Below, piece after piece: positions 12,318-24,758 of a stretch of 64,000 nucleotides of DNA (the first letter of the stretch is position 1; every line of letters starts with the position of its first letter). A model generated the notes under the pieces. The model saw only the letters and a list, made by a program, of their open reading frames with translations. It searched no databases and was not told where the DNA came from. Source of the DNA: Cyrtodaria siliqua (taxonomy: Eukaryota > Mollusca > Bivalvia > Adapedonta > Hiatellidae); the NCBI GenBank assembly GCA_037043455.1, contig JAWPHD010011051.1, forward strand, positions 23,343 through 87,342. Direction: 5' to 3'. Both the position numbers and the translations under genes were made by a program.

Positions 12318-12554
12318 ATGAAAACTCAAAATGTTATTTAATTATATGCAAGCAGGTTTAAAGTAAACATGAAACCCTCATGTGTCCCTTTAAAACCAAC
12401 AATTTAAAACTTTAAAAGTTACATACTTCAAAGAATGGCACAAATCATAAATACAATTCAAATAATGGTAATAAAAACAGATTACATGTCATGCATACTT
12501 TTACAGAAATGACTGTTGAATATATGGTATGAAATCATGCATGGTTACAATACA

Positions 12555-12555
12555 G

Positions 12556-12599
<44 letters not shown>

Positions 12600-12600
12600 A
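12555..12600. repeat. (GATT)n microsatellite
   Basis: About eleven uninterrupted GATT tetramers. The poly-INQS frame read through it on the minus strand is not a gene. Confidence 0.95.
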
Positions 12601-12734
12601 TAAAATAACAAAATAAATACCCAGCAGCTACAATGATATGGAAAATATAAATAAATACAACAATTACAATTAAAAACAAATCTAATGTCGTATACGAAAT
12701 GTGTTTATCTTTTTGTTGTTTTAATTCTTCAAGT

Positions 12735-12985
12735 ACTGCTGCCATGAATGAGATAAATAAACACGCACAGTGGATGTTGAGATAAATGAACACTCATCAG
12801 GATTGTTGAGATAAATAAACACCCACAGTGATTGTTGAGATAAATAAACACTCGCAGTGAATGTTGAGATAAATAAACACTCACAGTGAATGTTGAGATA
12901 AATAAACACTCACAGTGAATGTTGAGATAAGCAAACACGCACAGTAAATGTTGAGGTAAATTAACACTCACAGTGAATGTCAAAA
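12735..12985. repeat. 31-bp minisatellite, about 8 copies
   Basis: The unit 'gttgagataaataaacactc' plus 'acagtgaat' repeats at 12775, 12806, 12837 and so on with a few substitutions. Three overlapping minus-strand frames give 'FISTFTVSVYLSQ'-like repeats, a by-product of a repeat with few stops. Confidence 0.9.
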
Positions 12986-12989
12986 GTTC

Positions 12990-15900
12990 ACACACCAGTT
13001 GTAACTAATTTACCGACAAACACTGTCACTGATGTATATCCTAGCATATTCACTTCAGTTAAGTTTAGTAAAGATATGTAATCAAACAAAAACCTTAATA
13101 ATAATGTAAATTTACAAAATGTAGAATATATCACATAATAGTAGAGGCAACAATGCAAGTAGCCGTAAACATCTATCTCTAATGGTCTTATACTCTGTTT
13201 TGCCAAACACAGCTCTAACTCCCCAGAGCTCTTATTGTCAAATATTCAGGCGTTTTTTATCAACCACAAATGAAAAACCGACCATAACAGCTATTGTCGA
13301 ATATTCTTTTTTCCCAACCATAGGCTTATGGTCGAATATTCTGTATTGCCAATCACAGCTCTATGGCCGGCAATGCAATGACAGATATTGGTCATTACAT
13401 TCTCTTGTAAAAATTACTCCCCTTTGCCTTACTACACTGGTCCTTCTAATTGGACTACTCTGACATTATTGTTGAAACACTACACATAACCATTCGCAAC
13501 ATCTCGTACCCTGCTTTGCAGCATTACTCGAATGTAAGTCGAAGGTTTCCATATTGGTAACGTCACTGCGCCTTAGATTCCCGCCAAAACAAATTTGCAG
13601 TCAAAATCGAAGTTATCATCTAAATTTTGCAATGTCATTCAGCCGATTGCTCCATCAATAGGTTATTAACAGGAAAGCAGTGATAAAACCTTCATCTGCA
13701 TTGTAAAAAACAAACATTAAATACAACTTATACATCAACACATGTGGTTAGCGGCCATATTGTTTACACAGCAACAGTGCACTATTTTCTGTGCTGTTGC
13801 CTTGTGCACTATTTCCTGTGCCGTTGCCTCCCGGCTAACAAAATGTCAAGATTTTGAACATGCCCAAGCTCGATATACACACAAGGTGGGATCCCGAAGA
13901 ATGACGGGATTGGCCAAGTTTTCACGATTGTATACATAACCACCTATAGTTTAATTTCTGACTACATCAAGCAATTATTATTTTATTTTCTAATTAAAAG
14001 ATCAGTTAACCCACATCAAAAATACAAAATGTTAAGATTTCACATTAAAAAGTGTGTATGCAAGAGCAGAAATATAAACACATGAAAAATTTAATATCTC
14101 TAACGGTTTCAAGGATAAGGGCAAAGGTTTCCAAATAAAAGGACCAATCTTTTTAAAGAGCATTCTGAGGGAGGTAACTCACTAATGACATTAAGAGGTT
14201 AAGTGGTGCATTGACGTTCCAACATTTGAAAGTTAGTTACAAAATGACATCATGCAACCGTTTGACATTTTTGATGTCATGCATGCGCATGAAAAAAATG
14301 CATGAATAAAACTGGCTAATTGCTAGTGAGTGCAGAAAATGGCATACCACACCCAGACTGATATTAGCAAGTAAGAAAGGCATGGTACAGTTTGGTCAGA
14401 CCGAGTTACATGTAATTTCTATGCATAAATTTGTTATGACATTACTGTTGTTTTCATGCTAGACGAAGTAACTGATAATTATTTCCACACATTGTTAAAT
14501 AGTATAAGTATTAACGGCAGGATCCTAACCAGCAATTTAAAGCTAAGCGGCACCGCCAACCTATCAATTCTGAAAGGGGGATCAAGTACTCATCTTTAAC
14601 CTTATTACGAAAAATTGACAATTACATTATTAACTTCATAGTTCGGACAGGATAAAATAAATAATATTTTGGATGTCCGAAAATATATATCCTTCCGAAA
14701 TTAACATATATTTGCCGTTGTCCAAATTTTTCAACAAGAAAGGTAAATAAACATTCCACGGGTCATAGTGCAGTAGAACTGTATACAACATTAATAAAAA
14801 AATTATTATGCTCTCAAATCTTGTTCTTTTGCATTTTAAAATAAACTTCTTTTATTAAACAGCATTTTAGAATTAGTATATCAACCAAATATACACTCCC
14901 TTGTTTATAAAGGTTTCATATGTATTCATGACTTTCTGTATTAATTGGTTTTCGTTACATTTACATTATAACTATATAGAGATTATTTAACTGCTGGATT
15001 CGATTATAGGGGAATCCTTCACGAGATTTCACTGAGAAATCCCATAGAATTGTAATAATTCTGGTGGTAAAAAATTAAATATTTTGTCCAGGACAGAGGT
15101 GCTTAAATAATTCTGAGGAAAAAAAAGTGCTTGTTAAAAATCACTATGTTTATTATTGAAATGAACCATCATGAGAAATGAACCATTGTGAAATAAACTA
15201 TTAAAATCTGTCAAATAAACTAATTCTGCCTGTAACTTTTACTGAGTTTTGACTTTGGTTGTCTGGTGAAAAGAGGGAGCTTATTTACTTACAGTTTGGA
15301 ATGCGGTGAGGGATTGGTTTAGGGGCAAGAGGGCATATGGGGACAAACACTGTATTCATCCCCTTTGTGAACATTAAGTCAATTATTAGAAAAAAGAAAA
15401 TAATTGTGAAAAAGAGCTGTCTTACAAGTAAGCAAAATCACAAGAAATAATAATCCTAAATAATTACAAATCGGACAAGGAATAAATTGCAGCATTATCA
15501 GATTATACTGTTTTCTGCTCAATTCAAAGATAGAATATTACATAGATGACGGATTTCAATTTCAATCTCAGCAGTTGGAACATTTGAAAGCAATTAACTA
15601 TCCCTAATCATACACAACTGGGGTCAGACTGGTATTATTTTGACTCATTGAACTCTAGATGAAAACATTTCACAAGAAAAGTAATCCTGGTGAATACATT
15701 TTACCATTTATATTTTTTTTTCCAACTCCACGCCAAAAACCATGTTGTGCAGCATCAATAGGCTTTTAATGCCATGTTGCATGTTGGGATTACTTTTTTG
15801 TTATAAAAGTACTAATTTTAACGGCTATGACATGGAAAGCAAAACAATACAAGTCTGACACTATCTGACTATGGATGCTGTGTTCTAGAGTTACTGATTC

Positions 15901-16435
15901 CTCAGTTGTAAGGACACAGCAACCATACCAGGAAATCTTTAAACATCAGCCCCACTAAAGAAAACTTTCTGAGCAAAAAAATAAATAAATATATACAACA
16001 GTTAATCACATTCATTAAAATATTATTTAAAACACATAGAAGCACACAGAAGAGAATTGATCTTGTGCCAGTTCTTAGATATATCCGCTGTATTGCTGAT
16101 GTCAGAGTATATTGACGACAACTGTTTGTATTATAATCCAGTTGCACGTGCTAATGTTTGTTGGGATGTATCGTATTGATTTGATTGGTTGAAATGGATT
16201 TCACTGACACCGGAAGTCATGTGGGAGGGTAAACCGCAACCAAAAACCTGTGAGCTGGATCTGGCAGACAAGGAGCACTCCGAGTAGGAAATTAGTTTTT
16301 CCCCAGAAAATCAACTGTTTTGGGAAATTAATTAATAATTAAAATTATGAATACCGTGTTAAGTTATTCCACCCTAGTGAATTTGGTATTGAATATACAA
16401 ATGGGAATTAATACTCTAGTGCAGTAACCAATCAC
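12990..16435. other. No gene; one degenerate repeat patch
   Basis: At 13180-13370 a unit of about 60 bp ('tggtcgaatattctg-ttgccaa-cacagctct') is repeated three or more times with divergence. The remainder is AT-rich and unassigned. Frames at 13182-13463, 13742-13939 and 15902-16147 show no conserved domain and no convincing splice sites. Confidence 0.4.
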
Positions 16436-16439
16436 ACCA

Positions 16440-16590
16440 TGGCCTTTATATTCGAGACCTGTTCCCATATATGCGAGGCCTTCTCCTATAGATCTGAGAC
16501 CTCCTCCTATAGATCTGAGACCTGCCCCTATATATTTGAGACCTGGTTCTATATTAGAGACCTGGTTCTATTATTATGCGAGACCAGTTT
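16440..16590. repeat. 27-28-bp minisatellite
   Basis: The unit 'cctatagatctgagacctg' and variants ('cctatatatttgagacctgg', 'ttatgcgagacc') recur about five or six times. Copies near 16490 and 16515 are almost identical. Confidence 0.8.
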
Positions 16591-16620
16591 TAGCAAAATA
16601 TGGATTTTCAATCTGTAACA

Positions 16621-17036
16621 AACAAGAAATGTCACTGTGACAAATGCCCCCGAAGTGGTTTTGACCTTTGACCTCTAAGTGTGATCGTGACTTTGGAACC
16701 ACGGACCTGGATTTTGCGCGTGACACGTCGTCCTGTTGTAGTGAGCACTTGTGCCAAGTTATTTAAAATCCGTCCACGAATGTCAGAGTTATTAACCGGA
16801 CACGAAAGCACTTCTTTTTGACCTTTGACCACTAAGAATGACCTTAACCTTGGAGCCACAAACCTGGATTTTGAGCGTGACATGTCGTCTTCTTGCGGTG
16901 AGCACTTGTGCCAAGTTATTTGAAAATCCATCCCGAAATGTCAGAGTTATTGACCGGAAACTATTGGATGGATGTACGGACAACCGGACTGATGGACGGT
17001 GCGAATACTATATGTCGCCCTTCGGGGGCATAAAAA
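16621..17036 (-). mobile_element. Family E dispersed element
   Basis: The minus-strand 3' end is 'tgtcacagtgaca' (a short hairpin), then TTTCTTGTT at 16621. The core has two units with 'gacctttgacc', 'ggatttt-gcgtgac', 'gtcgt-ttgt-gtgagcact' and 'tgtgccaagttattt'. The 5' end has 'gtccggttgtccgtacatcc' and a GCCCCCGAAGGGC hairpin at about 17015-17030. Open frames of 63-99 residues are repeat-derived. A second copy is at 52501-52835. Confidence 0.75.
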
Positions 17037-18922
17037 AGTTAAGATTTATAATCTTAATAAATATGCTTACACGTACAACAGTGTTAAACACAATCATACT
17101 ACTCTTAATAAAACATGAATAATTATATATTTTTGTCTTCTGCATATAGTGTAAAACTCACTACATAATTAAATAACCTTTCACAGAAAGGTTAAAAAAA
17201 AGCAAATTGAAAGATGTTAAGGTTAAATTTGGCATTTTAACAAAAAAAATACAAAGCTTGAACAATACTAAAGCTGGATTATGTTTTGTACACATGCAAG
17301 GAATGTTACTGTTGCAAAACATACACAACTAAAATTACATTGTTCCTTTATGGTCATTTTTGGGGGCGAAATATGGCCACATTATCAATACCGAAAAAAG
17401 TTTGTTGTTTTCCCACTAAGAAGAAGGAAATATTTTCAATTGCCTTCAAAACAAAATGGGGAAATAAACCTCTAACATATATTTTATGAGTTGTCTTAAT
17501 TTGCAAGTAAAACATATATATACAATACGTATGTATAGTTTAAACATCATTAAACCATGTTTGGTTTTTCCCAATTTAGAGGTATGTGATGCTGACTTTA
17601 TCAATTATAAGGGCCCTCGAGGACCCCCGTTTCCAAACAACACAAAAGGAACACTGACTTTTTATGAACTTCTAAACTTCTACCCTTACACATTTACAAC
17701 TTTGTCCACTGACTAAAACGTGAGCAGTATCCGAGGTTTAAGCCATTATTTTAAATATATATACCGGGTCTTCTACAGAAATAATTTAATAGGAGAAAGT
17801 AAATTTGAATATCATGGGGTGGGAGGGAGTTCCCCTATGGCTGACCACTATTTTTATGGATTATGATTTGTTTAGATGTAATTTGAAGTATATTTCAACT
17901 GTAAATAAAAGAAATTTAAGAAGTATAGCCTACAAGGAACGTTTTATAGACAGGCGTAATGCATTTTTTAGGCTTACTGATGTTGTTTTTTAAAGGGATA
18001 GGACAGAGAGATCAAAGGATAGGGGGTCAATTAGCGAGTAGGGGCAATTTAGGATTTTAGAATTTAGGAATAAAAGGAATATACTCTTAAATGCCCTGCG
18101 GAAGACCCTGATATAGTTATATTGAAGTAATCGAGACATTTTGATATATTTCAATTTTTACATGATTTGTACAATTCATGTGCATGCAAGTCCACTGCTG
18201 AATAAATGTCACACAAGCAAACAAACCAACCTAATGCTGGTTAACCGCTAAGCATGACTATAATAGCCTTTGCGTTCATTATGAGTGACTGTCCAAAACA
18301 CCCATTTGTCAAATACATGGAATGGTCTTAATTCAAAGAAAGAACAGTTCATTATATATAACATTATGTAGCGGGTTAAGAGTTTAGGCAGATTTTGTTA
18401 CCAACTCATAATTCATTTTACACATCCAATCACATGTATTTTAAGAACCTATGAATAAACATATACGTTTAATTGGCACATACCTTATTATGACTTGAAC
18501 ACCTGGATAGTCTTAGTTGAATGGTTTTGAAGTGTAATTTTGCCATTTTTTGGCGGGTTGGTTTCTTTAATTAAAGACTATAATTTCCAGTGGAACATCA
18601 ATCATGTCAATATTTATGATTTTATTGAACGTCCTTGTGGATTTGCTGTTCCCCTACCTACCCACAAATGAGGATCCAACGCAAAACTATTTATTGCAAT
18701 TGTATAGGTATATTTTTTTGCTTTCTTTGAGAAGAATGGCCTTGAGAGTGAATTAAACAGCAGCAGAACAGACCAAGAAGTGTCCATCTAACAAGGTAAA
18801 ATTTAGAATATAAATTTACATCCTCAACTTAACAACTGACACAAGTCTTGTGTAGTGTTAAACACTTGTTTTTTTGTTTTTATTATTTTATGCAAAAAGT
18901 GACCATTTAAATAACAAGTCCC
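17037..18922. other. Downstream flank of TPRG1L; no other gene
   Basis: AT-rich DNA. The interval 18370-18490 ('accaactcataattcatttt', 'cgtttaattggcacata') is a diverged copy of sequence at 22019-22100. Short frames at 17281-17993 have no recognisable domain. The part next to 18923 should include the 3' UTR of the minus-strand gene. Confidence 0.4.
18690..18695 (-). terminator. Candidate polyadenylation signal of TPRG1L
   Basis: TTTATT on the plus strand reads AATAAA on the minus strand, about 230 bases past the TPRG1L stop codon. It is the nearest clear hexamer at a plausible 3' UTR length. AATAAA is common in AT-rich DNA, so its use is unproven. Confidence 0.35.
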
Positions 18923-19280
18923 TCAAAATGCCACTCCATTTCTATCCTTGCAGTACCCCAGACCAGACTGGTTGAAAACCATCGAGGTAAGACTAGCGTA
19001 ACTCTGGATTAGGATTGGACCCTCGATCACCGTCACCTTCTCTCCGGGTCGTTTGCGGCTGTAAGCCTTGCTGACGGCCTGTATCAATGACTCGTAGAAG
19101 TCGTCGACGTTGTAGGTGGTGGTTTCCATCTCTTTGGGGTTGTATATTAGTGGATGGTGACAGTAGGTGGCCCAGGGTATGCTGGTACACCACGGATTCC
19201 AGCGTTGTCCAAATGACGGTTCCTGGAACCTGTTCCAGCGTATCTGTATACCCCCGTGTTCTCGATCAGTGGATACGACT
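18923..19280 (-). CDS. TPRG1L: TPRG1L-like, exon 4 (C-terminal, with stop)
   Basis: Last coding exon: 1 base completing Pro-189, 118 further residues and TGA at 18925-18923. The acceptor is 'ccatttctag' at 19281. Key stretches are GGIQIRWNRFQEPSF, QRWNPWCTSIPWATY, DDFYESLIQAVSKAY, GEKVTVIEGPILIQSYASL and a C-terminal GLGYCKDRNGVAF. They align in order with the C-terminal half of the TPRG1/TPRG1L family (hSac2 domain), notably the RWNPW motif and the basic-Gly-aromatic end. The frame is intact to the stop, so this is a functional-looking end. Two decayed partial copies of its 5' part lie immediately upstream in the intron. Confidence 0.93.
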
Positions 19281-19329
19281 CTAGAAATGGAAAAAGGAAT
19301 ACTGTAAAAGTTGAATACAGAATAAATGG

Positions 19330-19550
19330 ATAAGATGACGGTTCCCTGCCCCTGTTCCTTTGTATATGTATATATGTGTACCCCGGTGATACAACACTAC
19401 AAATGGACAAACATATTATAAAAAATAATAATACACTATATTTTACTATATTAAACAAAACAAATGACGGTTCCTCATCCCTGTTCAAGCGTGCATGTAT
19501 ACGCACGCCGTCACTGGATACAACATTACAAATGGACATGGGAATACTGC
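19330..19550 (-). pseudogene. Two decayed copies of the 5' part of TPRG1L exon 4
   Basis: Blocks at about 19334-19410 and 19464-19545 repeat the order seen in exon 4 and its acceptor: 'atgacggttcc', a 'ctgttc-a-cgt' core, 'gta-ac-cccg-g', 'tggatac' and 'aaatgga'. On the minus strand they still read ICNVVSSDGVRIHARLNRD and ICSVVSPGYTYIHIQRNRG, each followed by EPS, against VVSTDREHGGIQIRWNRFQ then EPSF in the true exon. The 'ctag' acceptor is not conserved in either copy, so splicing is unlikely and they are called pseudo-exons. The spacing (120-130 bp) shows tandem duplication. Confidence 0.7.
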
Positions 19551-20394
19551 AATCATTGAATACAGTATAAGTGGACAATTGAACGATTGCAAGTTACGAG
19601 AAAAACTAACGGGACACCGTGACTTTTTAAAAATCAAGATTGCCATGTGTCCCTTTAACATCGCATAACAATCTTTCAGTCAGATTCAGGTGGTGTCTAC
19701 TTGTAGCAGTGAGGTCAATGTTCAACTTTATACTGCTGCCACATAGTCACATGACATGATATCCCACATGTTCTAGTTATACTGACACCTGGGCCTAAAT
19801 TCATCAATTTTTTGAGCATAAGAATCAGAATCAAGACTCAAAATTTTTTTTGCAAACCCCATCAACACAAAAGTTTGGGTAAGGATTGTGATATTCATAC
19901 ATTTTCTGTTAAATTACCTTTAAAATTACTCATTTCTGTAAGTAAATATAGTAATTTGCTAGTAAAATTGTTTTTATCTGGAATTTAAAAAAAATGAGAT
20001 TTTGAGTCAAGTCCGATTGTTGTGCTCAAAAGTTTAATGAATATTAGGCCAGGCCAACCAGTCCAAGCACTACCCAGGTCCCATATATGCTGAAAATGTC
20101 AAGCAAGGGAGTCACTAGTACAGTGTTTATGAAGTATTTGGTGTAACCAAAGTGTTGTGTTGAAGGGATGAAAGATGTAATGTTCAATAAAGCATGGTAA
20201 CAAGAGGTCACAGCCCTTGAAGCCCTCTACTGTAAGAGAGGGGACTGGTGTGGCTCAGTGGATTGCATCGTGGAACTTTGTTTGTTTGTTTGTTTGTTTG
20301 TTTGCTTATATGGTGTTTTACGTCATTTTCAACACATGCAAGGTTAAATATGACAGTCGATTTTTTGTGGTGGAGGCAGACCACCCACTTTTCC

Positions 20395-20523
20395 TTGGTA
20401 GAATGAATGAATGAATGAATGGTGTTTTACGGCACGTCGACACATAAATAGGTCATATTGTGCGCAAAAATTGATGAAAAATGAAGAAATGAAGTGTTAT
20501 TTAAAAATTAATGTAAATATATG
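20395..20523 (-). mobile_element. LINE 3' tail (inverted relative to 41160-41262)
   Basis: (GAAT)n followed by 'ggtgttttacggcacgtcg', 'acacataaataggtcatatt' and 'gtgcgcaaaaattgatgaaa' is the reverse complement of the tail of the LINE fragment ending at 41262. Only the tail is present, as expected for severe 5' truncation. Confidence 0.75.
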
Positions 20524-21837
20524 GTAGAACCAGTACTGTAAACCTCCCGCCATCCGTAAGAATCGACCTGAAACTGGAGGATGTGGGTTCAACCCTCATT
20601 ACCTATGTAAACAAGAAATTCTGTGAATTTATATCCCCTGCCGAAGTATGTTAATTGTCTTCTGGGTAGAGGTTTTTCACTACCATGCAGTATGTATACA
20701 ATGCTCAAAGACCCAATCCTCTTTCTTCTTTAAATGTATCCAATACTCATTACTGTGAATACATTATTGAGAAAGTAAGAGAGCCAGACTATTGTAAACT
20801 TTCTTAAACCTACTCCCATCAAATTTCGGCCGAAGTTTTCAAAATCAGGTGTACTTGACATGGTTGCATGGTTGGCTGGCTAATACACTGTATATGCTTA
20901 AAATAAAAAGATAAGCAGGATTTGTTTGATTTTTTATAATTCTGTCTTTTCTCACATCAGCACAGACTTTTTTATTAGCAAAAGAAAAAGGATGGTTCAA
21001 AGGGAACAACAATAAAAGGTATTTTCAGAGAGCTGATTTCACTACTTCCTGAGGATGAACTTAAAAATGAAAACCACATTAACGATTATAACAGTCTGCT
21101 TAGAAAAATCAGATGATTTCTTTCAAAAAAAGAAAAAGAACTTTCTATATACGGCATTTGTGGATTTTTTAAGAATAACTCTTCTATTAATATCTATGAT
21201 ATATGATGTATAGAAAGTCTTTGTTCTATTTTTAGAACATGTATGACTGTTTACTCCCGAATTTTAGTACTTCAGCAATGAAAACGTTTGATATTCTTTA
21301 ACCCCGATGAAGGTCATTGTATGACCATTTCGTTTCATAATAAAAATAGTAAATACACCCGATTTTGGTCATTTATTCTACTATTCTTTGGTTTATTCTT
21401 GTTTTTAATTAGCAGTTTAATGAGCCTGAGTACATATCAATAACGCCTTCATCAGGCATGTTGACTGATACCTTTTTATTTTTTTAATCAAATACCAAAA
21501 TATATTTATGGTCACTGGAAAAAAATGGAAAGGTTGGGTAACCCGCGGACCCACACAATAATTGTACATTAGCCTAACATTTATGTGTCGTTCATCCTGA
21601 ATACATGTTGTCATGACTGATCAATCAGTTCATGAGATTGAATGAGACTTGTGAGACTGATCTCACAAGTCATCGATCATGATCTATCATGTCATGATCA
21701 TTGGTCCAACATACAATTTAAACAAGATAATACAACTATTGTTATCGACATTTGCCTTTAAATCCAACTGAAATTATTTTAAGAGTTATAAATGTGAACA
21801 TTTTTGAGATGAAATTATACCCTATCATTAAAGTAGC

Positions 21838-22100
21838 CATACTGCCAACAACAGCCACATTTTAAGACATATGTACACTGTTTCTAAACTTACTGACGAC
21901 GAGGTATATATATATATATAACTTGCATATTTTGAGAATCCAAACTCTATAGACACAATATAAATGGCTTTAACCAGCCGGGCCTAACCCCCAAAACTGG
22001 AGCTTTGAATTAAGAGTTACCAACTCATGATTCATTTTACGCATATTCAATCACGGGTACTTTAAGAACCCCTTAAAAATATATACGTTTAATCGGCACA
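21838..22100. repeat. Dispersed repeat, inverted copy at 41300-41480
   Basis: 'ccaaactctatagacacaat', 'aaatggctttaaccagc' and 'aacagccacattttaa' recur as reverse complements at 41300-41480 in matching order. The right part (22019-22100) also matches 18370-18490. The family is undetermined and it encodes nothing. Confidence 0.7.
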
Positions 22101-22532
22101 TATACATTACTATATGATCTGAACACATGGACAGAGTTTCAAAAATGGTTTTGTACCATAGCTTTTGGTTTTCCTTTGTTCTTGCTTATGATATAATTTT
22201 CATAAACCTGAAGGTCTGAGCCTAAACCGTGCTATAAATGCCGGTATATTTCAGCCGTGCTATAAATGAAAGATTCATCAGTTATACCATGGTCTACTCA
22301 ATTTTACGTGCGCGCAGTTGTAATGTTTACACACAACTTGTCAATCAAAACGACAAAACCATTACCAAAACAGCACTCCTTGACATTGCATTTGCCCAAT
22401 AATATACAAAGGCGATTGGCTGCAATAATCAAAACATGGGTCATGCTCATGTTGCGTGATAATGCTACTTCTTGCTTGGATCGAGCTGCTATTTTTACTG
22501 AAAACTGCACAGCCCTAATACTTGCATAAATT

Positions 22533-22672
22533 GCTATGGTACAAAACATTTATAGCATATTTTTCTCGTATGCGATTTATACTGCTCTCGCAGGCCTACG
22601 CTCCTCAAGAAGCAGTATAAATCGCATATACTCGAAAAATTATGCTATAAATATTACTTGTACCACAATAGC
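22533..22672. mobile_element. Foldback element, 140 bp
   Basis: Ends pair as 'gctatggtacaa' with 'ttgtaccacaatagc'. Inner arms pair as 'gcgatttatactgct' with 'agcagtataaatcgc'. It shares its end motif with the next foldback at 22721. Confidence 0.8.
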
Positions 22673-22720
22673 CTAAATACCCACTATGCATCGTGTAATA
22701 CCCGAGGACAGCATATGTTA

Positions 22721-22852
22721 GTTATTGTGGTACAAATACAATAGAGCATGAGTCTGGCACGTGTATGGACGATAATGCACTCGCTAACGCTCGTGCATTA
22801 TCACCCTGTACACGTGCAAAACTCATGCTCTATTCTATACTTGTAGTGTAAC
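22721..22852. mobile_element. Foldback element, 132 bp
   Basis: Left 'gtggtacaaatacaatagag', 'catgagt', 'gcacgtgta' and 'gataatgcac' are mirrored by 'gtgcattatc', 'tacacgtgc', 'actcatgctctatt' and 'acttgtagtgtaac'. The left tip 'attgtggtacaa' equals the right tip of the 22533 foldback read inverted, which suggests one family. The intervening 48 bp are unique. Confidence 0.8.
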
Positions 22853-23947
22853 ATATATATATTAATGGGACTGGAGGAGACCTGGAAGAATAATAGATGA
22901 CAATCCAAATACGAGTAAAACCATCATACTGTATATTCAATGTACTAATGCCCTAAAACAGGCCCCATGAAGGAATAGATTTTATTGTTGTTTAATGAAA
23001 TATTGTTAATGAAATGGTTTGGTCGGGAAAATAGATGTGTCGGCAAGTTTGTGGTGCATATACATGTATCATTAATTCATATGATGCTATAATAAATTCT
23101 TGTTTTGTGATCTATCTACGCTTTTATTTAATAATATATACAACTGGTACTGGTAGCAATAAACTCCATATACATTAATTTTGATGATTTAAAAACACAA
23201 ATACGCTGAGTCGTCGTATTTTCCGCTACATTTATATCTTAAATAAAAATTCAACAGAACCTTATTTCAGATCAAACTGAAGCACATTATGAGGGTTTTC
23301 TTTTGTTTATATAGCCAGGCAGTGTATTAGCCAGCCAAATGTACAGCCGTCTTTTGCATGGCCATTTTTGAAAAATCACGGCCAATATTTGGTGGAGTGG
23401 GTGGGGTAAAAAAAAGTGTTGTTTTTTTTTGCTAAACAACACTTCCACTCTTACTTTCTCAATATTGTTATGTATTGTATACATTTATATAAGAAAGCTG
23501 ATCTAAAATGCACCTTTTCACCGTTATCTGTAAAAAATAAATTGCCCCAGAGACACCAATTTGGCGCGAATTGGCTCTTCAAAGCATGTTAGCAAATTAT
23601 TTTACACACTTTATTTGCAGATTTGCACACCCAAGTCTTGAATTTCTGCCTAATACACTGTATCCTGGCAGTTATTACTCTTTCAGAATGCCTCCAGTCA
23701 GTCAGGAAAGCATGTTTTAAATTCAGAGATAATCAAAGTTGTCAAATGATAAAACAACCAATGCAAATTGAACAATATATATGGGTTGTTGAAGGGACAC
23801 CCTGTCACCTTGTATAAAGCCTATTGTAAAAGAAGTTGATTTTATTAGATTTTGTGAATACAATATTAGTGGAATGCCACCCCAAAACAATGTCGCAAAC
23901 CGTTATTGTTTTATTTTACCCAACTGAAATCATGAAATACCCAATTA
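22853..23947. other. TPRG1L intron 3, no feature
   Basis: AT-rich and unassigned, with poly-T/A stretches at 23409-23435. Frames at 23287-23484, 23623-23817 and 23836-24021 have no conserved sequence or splice context. Confidence 0.35.
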
Positions 23948-24672
23948 AACAAGAAGCTGTCCGAGGGATGGCCATAGTCCCCTACTGGGTGTTGTGGTCG
24001 ACACGTCGTCTCATTATGTAAGGTTAAGGAATGTTCGAGGAGGTAGGTCATGCAACAGTTCAGCTTCAAGATTGCGGAGAAAAATACTAAAGATAACTGG
24101 ACAAGAACATAAATGATTATGACACTAGCATATACTAGCCCCTGTTATATAAAAAAAGTATTTTCCAAAATTAACAATTCAGAAGCTGCACTGCTGTCAA
24201 AGGTTACTGTTTCGTCAACACAATAATTGCACAAAATTAATGTCAAACTGTCTGTCAAAGGTGACTGTGTTTCATCAACACAATAATTGCAAAAATTTCA
24301 AAGAAATAAGGTTGTTATTAGCCAGTTTGTTAATTCTGAAGTTATTGAAGAAACAGTTATCTTTGAATGTACCCATATGAAAGGTTGAATGTACCCATGT
24401 AGTTATTTCAAAATCCCATGATGCATGACAAAGTTACATCCAGGACAAGCCTATTTCTGACCTTTAACCTCCAAGTGTGACCTTTACCTTTGAGCTACAG
24501 ACCTTGGTCTTGCGACGACACGCCGTCTCATTATGGTGAACATTTGGGACAAGTTGTTTAAAAATCCCACAATGCATGACAAAGTTACAGTCCGGACAAA
24601 AAAAAACAACAGATGGACGGACGGGGGTGCAAACCTAAAGTCCCCTCCTGTCCGGACCGGTAGCTCTGTTAA
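23948..24672 (-). mobile_element. Family F dispersed element
   Basis: The minus-strand 3' end reads 'cggacagcttcttgtt' at 23948. The core contains two units with 'gtcgacacgtcgtctcatta' or 'cgacacgccgtctcattatg', 'gacaagttgtttaaaaatc' and 'ccca-aatgcatgacaaagt'. The 5' side has 'gtccgtccatctg' and a 'ccggtccgga' palindrome at about 24650. The 3' hairpin is weaker than in families A-E, so its grouping with them is tentative. Confidence 0.6.
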
Positions 24673-24758
24673 ATTAAACTTTTATTTTTGAAAATTCATA
24701 CTGAATTAAATTAAACTTAAAAACAATTGAAAGAGACATAATTATTATGTAGACTTAC

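Larger units (their letters stand above)
19590..22530. other. TPRG1L intron 3, central part
   Basis: Non-coding. Includes a tRNA/SINE-like stretch at about 20231-20420 ('ggtgtggctcagtgg' plus a (TTTG)n run at 20280), a LINE tail (separate entry), a (TA)n run at 21904 and a repeat at 21838-22100 shared with 41300-41480 and 18370-18490. 19595 'aaaaactaacgggacaccg' recurs near 48755. No exon is seen. Confidence 0.5.

Noticed and set aside
12545..12995. Three overlapping minus-strand frames of 62-88 residues
   Set aside because: Translations of the (GATT)n run and the 31-bp minisatellite; no other coding signal.
19147..19578. 143-residue frame as a separate gene
   Set aside because: It is a shifted frame over exon 4 and its two pseudo-exon copies.
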